Both the position numbers and the translations under genes were made by a program. The notes beneath the pieces are model-generated. The model was not told where the DNA came from. It worked only from the letters and a program-made list of their open reading frames with translations, and did not search any database. This document shows, in pieces, positions 1-4,030 of a stretch of DNA of 6,412 nt. The DNA lies in the NCBI GenBank assembly GCA_003133285.1, contig PKWR01000205.1, positions 1 through 6,412 of the forward strand, in the 5' to 3' direction. How positions within the stretch are numbered: position 1 is the first letter of the stretch; each line of letters begins with the position of its first letter. This stretch comes from Coriobacteriia bacterium (GTDB taxonomy: Bacteria > Actinomycetota > Coriobacteriia > Anaerosomatales > PALSA-660).

Positions 1-105
1 GAACAGGGCGGCAGCTTCCTTGCTGAAACCGAGCACGCGGCGATCCCGGTCGAGTACTACCAGGCCGATGGGCAGGCGGTCCAGCAGGTACTGCAGATTG
101 GACAT
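1..105 (-). CDS. PAS-domain sensor/regulator protein, N-terminal 35 residues (3' end outside window)
   Basis: On the minus strand an ATG at 105 opens a frame that is still open at position 1, exactly 35 codons in. The peptide begins MSNLQYLLDRLPIGLVVLD and continues with DRDRRVLGFSKEAAALF. This is the usual start of a PAS fold: an N-terminal capping helix (residues 2-10), a first beta strand (PIGLVVLD, 12-19), a turn (DRDRR), a second strand (VLGFS), and the 'N/SxAA' helix start (KEAAALF). A good Shine-Dalgarno lies 5 nt upstream. The rest is missing, so the output domain (histidine kinase, LytTR as in RcoM, sigma-54 activator, diguanylate cyclase) cannot be told. It is transcribed away from the CO dehydrogenase operon and shares its control region, the usual position for a local regulator. 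That it senses CO or redox state is only a guess. Confidence 0.8.
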   Translation of the reverse strand, partial: MSNLQYLLDRLPIGLVVLDRDRRVLGFSKEAAALF

Positions 106-110
106 GGCCG

Positions 111-119
111 CCCCCTTCC
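111..119 (-). promoter_or_regulatory. Ribosome binding site of the divergent PAS gene
   Basis: Read on the minus strand the bases are GGAAGGGGG, followed by a 5-nt spacer (CGGCC) and the ATG at 105. This purine-rich Shine-Dalgarno supports both the reality of the truncated minus-strand gene and its start codon. Confidence 0.7.
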
Positions 120-319
120 GCTGCTGCCGACCGGGTTGCCCGGCCCTCCCGAGAAGTGTACATCCGAGCCCCGTCGACGTCTGGCGCCCCGGCGTTGCGG
201 GGATACCCACAACCGAGGCCACGAACAGCAGTTGACGCCCCCGCGATCACGACTCGTGCCGGGTCTCGGGAAGCCGTAGACCCATTCGTGCAGTCATCCT
301 GCTGTTCGGGAGAAGTGAG

Positions 320-348
320 TTGCTGGCGCCTGTCAACGCTCATAGGGT
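320..348 (+). promoter_or_regulatory. Weak candidate promoter for the coo operon
   Basis: TTGCTG (320-325) and TAGGGT (343-348) are separated by 17 bp and resemble sigma-70 -35 and -10 boxes, with only about 3 of 6 matches each. Transcription would begin near 355, giving a leader of about 100 nt before cooF. The -10 box lies inside the inverted repeat at 339-357, so a protein bound there could block or remodel the promoter. The match is weak and high-GC promoters are hard to call by eye. Confidence 0.25.
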
Positions 349-357
349 GGCTATGAG
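339..357. promoter_or_regulatory. Perfect inverted repeat, candidate operator upstream of cooF
   Basis: The 19-bp element is CTCATAGGGTGGCTATGAG: two perfect 7-bp arms (CTCATAG and CTATGAG) around a 5-nt centre, with the two half-site centres 12 bp apart. It stands out as AT-richer than the surrounding high-GC sequence. It ends 98 bp before the cooF start and lies about 230 bp from the divergent PAS gene start. The size suits a dimeric regulator. It does not match the CooA, FNR or RcoM site patterns I know. It could also form a short RNA hairpin, but there is no following T-tract, so it is not a terminator. Confidence 0.5.
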
Positions 358-438
358 GCTGAGTAGTCACGGCGACGATGGCTGTCCCGTCAGGGCCAGG
401 ATTCATGCGATCACACGGCGTGCTGATATCAACTGCTC

Positions 439-444
439 AGGAGG
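439..444 (+). promoter_or_regulatory. cooF ribosome binding site
   Basis: AGGAGG is a perfect Shine-Dalgarno core. It lies 11 nt before the ATG at 456, slightly long but acceptable. It decides the start: the in-frame ATGs at 378 and 405 have no Shine-Dalgarno and would add residues not found in ferredoxin-like CooF proteins, whereas from 456 the protein begins MKELFVDIQRC, typical of the family. Confidence 0.7.
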
Positions 445-455
445 CGGGTGGCGGG

Positions 456-1028
456 ATGAAGGAGCTCTTCGTCGACATCCAACGATGTGCGGCATGCAAG
501 GCGTGTGAGATCGCCTGTGCGGTCGAGCACTCCACTTCGAAAGAGTTGTTCGGTGCCGTGTCCGAGCGGCCCGCCCCACAGAAGAGGGTTCATGTGGAGT
601 CGGCCCGTGCCTACGCCTACCCCGTGTGTTGTCTGCACTGTGGCGATGCTCCGTGCATCGCCACGTGCCCGAACGGGGCCATGAGCAGGGACGCGGACTC
701 GGGCGCAGTGGTCGTGAACGAGGGCCGGTGCCTCGGCTGCCTCATGTGCGCGATGGTCTGCCCCTTCGGCGCCATCTCGGCGCATCCCGCCAAGAGAGTG
801 GCGGTCAAGTGCGACAGGTGCCCCGACCGGGAGAAGAGGGGACAGCAGCCTGCCTGCGTGGATGCCTGTCCGACTCACGCGCTGCAGTTCGGCGATGAAG
901 AGGATCTGATGAAGGAGAAGAGGCTGAGCACGGCTGCCCGCGTGGCACAGGCGGTGAGCGGAGCAGCAGTGGTGCAACAGCCCGGTTCTACACCGTTGGA
1001 CACCCTGAGAAGCTTGAGAGGATGCTGA
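456..1028 (+). CDS. cooF: CooF: CO dehydrogenase iron-sulfur electron-transfer protein
   Basis: A 190-residue ferredoxin-like protein that accepts electrons from CooS and hands them to a partner such as a hydrogenase or an NAD(P)+ reductase. Cysteines are arranged as in four-cluster DmsB/HycB/CooF proteins: C11-C14-C17-C21, C59-C62-C67-C71, C92-C95-C98-C102, and C119-C122 with C134-C138. That is 16 ligands, enough for four [4Fe-4S] clusters, with extra cysteines at 58 and 190. No signal peptide is seen, so it should act in the cytoplasm or at the inner membrane face. Its length agrees with known CooF proteins. The stop codon is 1 nt before cooS, so the two are cotranscribed and probably translationally linked. 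Arginine is mostly AGG/AGA (8 of 14), unlike the antiporter gene downstream. The general family assignment is firm; the name CooF rests on the cooS neighbour. Confidence 0.92.
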   Translation: MKELFVDIQRCAACKACEIACAVEHSTSKELFGAVSERPAPQKRVHVESARAYAYPVCCLHCGDAPCIATCPNGAMSRDADSGAVVVNEGRCLGCLMCAMVCPFGAISAHPAKRVAVKCDRCPDREKRGQQPACVDACPTHALQFGDEEDLMKEKRLSTAARVAQAVSGAAVVQQPGSTPLDTLRSLRGC

Positions 1029-1029
1029 C

Positions 1030-2928
1030 ATGTCTCGCGAAATGATGGATCGGGCCTCCCAAGCCTTGCAGAATCGGGCGGAGAAGCTCGGGATCGAGAT
1101 CGGCCTGGACCGGCTCGAGAGCCAGCAGCCGCAGTGCGGCTTCGGAGAGCTCGGCACCTGCTGCCGGATCTGTTACATGGGACCGTGTCGTATCGACCCG
1201 TTCGCGACGGATGGAAGCTCGCGGGGCGTGTGCGGCGCCACGGCGGACGTCATCGTCACCAGGAACCTCCTGCGCGAGGCGACCGGCGGGACGGCTTCTC
1301 ACATAGGGCACGCGCGCCACGTCGCCCTGACCCTTCGTGAGGCGATCCGCGGCAACGCTCCCTATGGAATCGTCGATAGAGGCAAGCTCATCGCTGTGGC
1401 GGGCGGACTCGGGATCGCCACCGACGGCAAGTCCGACACCGAGATCGCCGAGGAAGTCGTGGCCAAGGCCCTCGAGGACTTCGCCCGCCAGGACGGGGAG
1501 CCCGGGAACTGGCTCAAGCTGCACACGCCGCACAAGGAGTTCGAGATGTGGCGTGACCTGGGCCTCGTCGTTTCCAACGTGCACAACGAGATTGAAGAGG
1601 CGATGCACCGCACCTCCGGCGGCAACGACGCCGATGCCGTCAACCTGCTCCTCGGGACACTGAGGATGGGTATCGCCGACGGTGTCGGTCTCGCTATGGC
1701 GACCGATCTGCAGGACATCATGTTCGGCACCCCTCAGGTGTGCGCGGTCGAGGCCAACGTGGGCGTCTTGGAGGCGGGGCGAGTGAACCTCGCCATGCAC
1801 GGACACAACCCTGTTCTGTCCGAGAAGATCCTCGAGTGGTCCGCGAAGCTTGATGGCGAGGCCCGTGCCGCCGGCGCGGACGGAATCAACGTCGTCGGCG
1901 TGTGCTGCACGGGTAACGAGCTCACGATGCGGCACGGCGTGCCGATGGCGGGCCACAACCTGCAGTCGGAACTACTGATCGTGACGGGTGCTGTGGACGC
2001 CCTGGTCGTGGACGTTCAGTGCATCTGGCCCGGGGACGTCAAGGTCGCGGAGTGCTTCGACACCAAGGTCATCACCACTGAGGCGAACGTGAAGATCACC
2101 GGTGCGATGCACGTCCCCTTCGAGGCCGAGCACGCCGACGAGGCCGCTGAGAAGATCGTCCGCGTAGCTATCAAGGCCTTCGTCGCGAGGAAGGGCAAAG
2201 AGGTCGAGATCCCGCAGCAGAAGGCGTCCGCCCTGGCCGGATTCTCGGTGGAGGCCATTCTCGGGGTGCTCTCCAAGATCGATCCCGAGAACCCGCTCAA
2301 GCCGGTGATCGACAACATCGTCGCCGGGAACATCTACGGCGCCGTGGGGTTCGCCGGGTGCCCGAACCCGAAGATCCGCAGTAGCGCGATGACCGAGACC
2401 ATGGCCAAGGAGCTGCTGGCCAACAACGTCCTTGTCGTGGCCACGGGGTGCACGGCGCACATCCTTGCCCAGGCGGGGATGATGAGCCCCGATGCCACCG
2501 AGCAGTACTGCGGTGAAGGTCTCAAGGCCGTGCTGACGGCCCTGGGCGGGGCCGCGGGCCTGGACGGTCCTCTGCCTCCTGTATGGCACATGGGATCGTG
2601 TGTCGACAACTCGAGGATCGTGACCCTGCTGGCGGCGCTGGCGGACACGCTGGACGTGAAGATCAGTCAGCTGCCCGTCGCCGGCTCGGCTCCTGAACTC
2701 GTTGCGGAGAAGGCGATCTCCATCGGCGCATGGTTTCTCGCGCTCGGCATGACCGTCCACATCGCCCCGGCTCCTCACATCCTCGGCAGTCCTGTGGCCA
2801 CGAAGGTCCTGACCGAGGACTTGGAGGGGATCACCGGCGGGAGGGCATACGTCGAGTACGATCCCGCCAAGGCCGCAGCCGGCTTGGTGGCGCATATCGC
2901 CGCCAAGCGGGCTGCGTTGGGTATCTGA
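1030..2928 (+). CDS. cooS: CooS: anaerobic nickel-iron-sulfur carbon monoxide dehydrogenase, catalytic subunit
   Basis: Full-length (632 residues) monofunctional CO dehydrogenase, catalysing CO + H2O to CO2 + 2 H+ + 2 e-. It acts as a cytoplasmic homodimer. By alignment from memory to CODH-II of Carboxydothermus, every key residue is present. D-cluster: C36 and C44. B-cluster: C45, C48, C53 (in CYMGPCRIDPF) and C68. C-cluster (Ni-4Fe-4S): H259 (in HGHNP), C293 (in VCCTGNE), C331, C444 (FAGCPNP), C474 (ATGCTAH) and C524 (MGSCVDN). Catalytic residues: H91, K561, D217 and I565. The start ATG has GAGAGGA about 8 nt upstream, overlapping the cooF end. The stop is 2 nt before the next gene. CooC downstream would insert nickel. 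No acetyl-CoA synthase gene is in view, so the role is CO oxidation or energy metabolism rather than clearly the Wood-Ljungdahl complex. Confidence 0.97.
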   Translation: MSREMMDRASQALQNRAEKLGIEIGLDRLESQQPQCGFGELGTCCRICYMGPCRIDPFATDGSSRGVCGATADVIVTRNLLREATGGTASHIGHARHVALTLREAIRGNAPYGIVDRGKLIAVAGGLGIATDGKSDTEIAEEVVAKALEDFARQDGEPGNWLKLHTPHKEFEMWRDLGLVVSNVHNEIEEAMHRTSGGNDADAVNLLLGTLRMGIADGVGLAMATDLQDIMFGTPQVCAVEANVGVLEAGRVNLAMHGHNPVLSEKILEWSAKLDGEARAAGADGINVVGVCCTGNELTMRHGVPMAGHNLQSELLIVTGAVDALVVDVQCIWPGDVKVAECFDTKVITTEANVKITGAMHVPFEAEHADEAAEKIVRVAIKAFVARKGKEVEIPQQKASALAGFSVEAILGVLSKIDPENPLKPVIDNIVAGNIYGAVGFAGCPNPKIRSSAMTETMAKELLANNVLVVATGCTAHILAQAGMMSPDATEQYCGEGLKAVLTALGGAAGLDGPLPPVWHMGSCVDNSRIVTLLAALADTLDVKISQLPVAGSAPELVAEKAISIGAWFLALGMTVHIAPAPHILGSPVATKVLTEDLEGITGGRAYVEYDPAKAAAGLVAHIAAKRAALGI

Positions 2929-2930
2929 CG

Positions 2931-3188
2931 ATGCGCATCGTCATCGTCGGCGACGAACCGGCGGCGCTGAGCTCGGTCGAGGCCATCCGGGAGAAGGATG
3001 GGGCGTGCGACATCACCCTCCTCTCCCCGGAGGCCGAGCGGGCCTGCACCCCGTGCTTCCTGGCCGACCACGTCGCCGGCACGGTCGACACCGGCAGGCT
3101 CGCGCTGAAGGGCGACGACTTCTACGAGAGGCACCACGTCGAGCTTCTCTCCGGTCAGACCGTGGGTCAGACGGTGCGTGTCTCATGA
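2931..3188 (+). CDS. Truncated FAD/NAD(P)-dependent oxidoreductase (FNOR) remnant, 85 codons
   Basis: An 85-residue frame starting MRIVIVGDEPAALSSVEAIR. This matches only the first beta-alpha-beta FAD-binding unit and following loop (about 1-75; ACTPCFLADHVAG at 38-50, DDFYERHHVELLSG at 62-75) of the pyridine nucleotide-disulfide oxidoreductases that often accompany cooS and pass CO electrons to NAD(P)+. Such proteins are usually around 400 residues or more. The rest of the FAD domain, the NAD domain and the C-terminal domain are absent, and no other frame contains them because cooC follows at once. The second glycine of the GxGxxA dinucleotide motif is Glu (GDEPAA), also suggesting decay. 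The start has no clear Shine-Dalgarno and lies 2 nt after cooS, so translation is probably coupled. The stop overlaps the cooC start (ATGA). It is unlikely to be an active oxidoreductase; a small protein with another role cannot be excluded. Confidence 0.75.
   Translation: MRIVIVGDEPAALSSVEAIREKDGACDITLLSPEAERACTPCFLADHVAGTVDTGRLALKGDDFYERHHVELLSGQTVGQTVRVS
3153..3176 (+). repeat. Tandem 12-bp direct repeat at the end of the FNOR remnant
   Basis: Two adjacent 12-bp units, GGTCAGACCGTG and GGTCAGACGGTG, differ at one base and encode GQTV twice (residues 75-82 of the FNOR remnant). They lie where homology to FNOR proteins fades, 9 bp before the cooC start. This could be a slippage duplication or part of a deletion scar. 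Confidence 0.7.
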
Positions 3189-3976
3189 AGATCGCCTTGG
3201 CAGGTAAGGGTGGCGTGGGCAAGACGACGATCAGCGCGTCGCTGGCGCGTTTCCTGGGCGAGAAGGGCGAGAGAGTCTTCGCCATCGACGCCGATCCCAA
3301 CGCGAACCTCGCGCTCTCGCTCGGTCTGTCGCGCGCACAGTCGGAGAAGATCGTCCCCATCAGCGAGATGAGGGACCTGATCGCCGAGCGGACCGGGGTG
3401 GAGCCGGGCAGCATGGGGGCCTACTTCAAGCTGAACCCTGAAGTCGGCGATCTGCCCGACCGCTTCAAGCTCGAGCACAGGGGTGTGATGTTCCTGCAGG
3501 TCGGTGCCATCAAGGAGCCGTCGGCAGGCTGCTACTGTCCGGAGAACGCGCTTCTGAAGAGCCTGCTCATGAACCTCGTCCTCCTGCGAGACGAGACGGT
3601 GATCCTGGATATGGAGGCCGGATTCGAGCATCTGACGCGAGGCACTGCTCAGGCCTTCGACGCCATGATCATCGTCGTTGAGCCCAGCCTGCAGAGCGTT
3701 CTCACCGCGAGCCGGATCCACGCTCTGGCGGAGAAGATCGGGATACGGAACGTCTTCTACGTCGGCAACATGGTGAGGGATGCCGAGGACAGGGCTTTCA
3801 TCGAGAGGGAGTTCGAAGGCAGTACCGTCATAGGCTACATCTCGTACTCAGACGAGATCCACTCGGCCGTTCGGCAGGGGCGCGCTCCGTACGACGTGTC
3901 GCCGGAGCTTGCGGCGGACGTCGCGGCGATCTGGGACAGCGTCGTGCGTCACGTGGGAGGCGCCCTGGGGTCGTGA
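3185..3976 (+). CDS. cooC: CooC: nickel-insertion ATPase for CO dehydrogenase
   Basis: A 263-residue MinD/NifH-type P-loop ATPase that matures the Ni-containing C-cluster of CooS. It begins MKIALAGKGGVGKTT: a deviant Walker A motif with signature lysine K8 and P-loop lysine K13, next to DADPNAN (35-41, switch I) and DMEAGFEHL (142-150, switch II). The CxC nickel-binding motif is C116-Y-C118, within GCYCPENALL, as in CooC1-type proteins, where a dimer binds metal through these cysteines. The protein is cytoplasmic. The frame is open further upstream, but the ATG at 3185 gives the canonical N-terminus with nothing extra. It overlaps the stop of the FNOR remnant by 4 nt (ATGA) and has no good Shine-Dalgarno, so ribosomes probably arrive by coupling. 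Its length is normal for CooC. Confidence 0.95.
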   Translation: MKIALAGKGGVGKTTISASLARFLGEKGERVFAIDADPNANLALSLGLSRAQSEKIVPISEMRDLIAERTGVEPGSMGAYFKLNPEVGDLPDRFKLEHRGVMFLQVGAIKEPSAGCYCPENALLKSLLMNLVLLRDETVILDMEAGFEHLTRGTAQAFDAMIIVVEPSLQSVLTASRIHALAEKIGIRNVFYVGNMVRDAEDRAFIEREFEGSTVIGYISYSDEIHSAVRQGRAPYDVSPELAADVAAIWDSVVRHVGGALGS

Positions 3977-4018
3977 TCTCGGTCTGTCCGGTGCCCGAGC
4001 GTACGTCCCGATCACAGT

Positions 4019-4024
4019 GAGGAG
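4019..4024 (+). promoter_or_regulatory. Ribosome binding site of the antiporter-like gene
   Basis: GAGGAG lies 6 nt before the GTG at 4031. This strong site fixes a GTG start for the membrane protein and shows that it does not depend on coupling to cooC. The 54 nt between cooC and this gene contain no convincing terminator, so read-through from the coo operon is likely. Confidence 0.7.
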
Positions 4025-4030
4025 TCGCAC

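Larger units (their letters stand above)
106..455. other. Divergent intergenic control region
   Basis: This 350-bp stretch separates the minus-strand PAS gene from cooF. I see no supported coding sequence in it: short open frames exist, but none has a Shine-Dalgarno or a recognisable product. It must hold promoters for both directions. Visible elements are the PAS-gene ribosome site (111-119), a small CCGGG-TTG-CCCGG hairpin at 131-143 in the presumed leader of the PAS gene, a weak minus-strand -10-like box (TACACT, complement of 155-160) without a convincing -35, a perfect inverted repeat at 339-357, a weak plus-strand promoter candidate at 320-348, an 8-bp palindrome TGATATCA at 424-431, and the cooF ribosome site at 439-444. 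No tRNA, terminator with a T-tract or CRISPR-type repeat was found. Confidence 0.7.

Noticed and set aside
331..346. Possible CooA site beginning TGTCA
   Set aside because: The second half-site expected 6 bp later (CGACA-like) is ATAGG, so there is no CooA palindrome.
424..431. Palindrome TGATATCA as an FNR/CRP half-site pair
   Set aside because: FNR-type sites need TTGAT-N4-ATCAA. This 8-bp palindrome has no gap and could occur by chance.
106..455. RcoM-type triple TTGnnnG direct repeats
   Set aside because: Single TTGnnnG matches exist (for example at 195 and 320), but none recur at the regular spacing required.
378..455. Longer cooF starting at ATG 378 or 405
   Set aside because: There is no Shine-Dalgarno before these ATGs, the added residues are unlike CooF proteins, and AGGAGG precedes the ATG at 456.
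988..2895. Long minus-strand open frames opposite cooS
   Set aside because: Antisense shadows of a high-GC gene: no motifs and no Shine-Dalgarno, while cooS is unambiguous.
3977..4018. Hairpin CTCGG (3978-3982) / CCGAG (3995-3999) as a terminator after cooC
   Set aside because: The stem is only 5 bp with a 12-nt loop and no T-tract follows, so it is not convincing.
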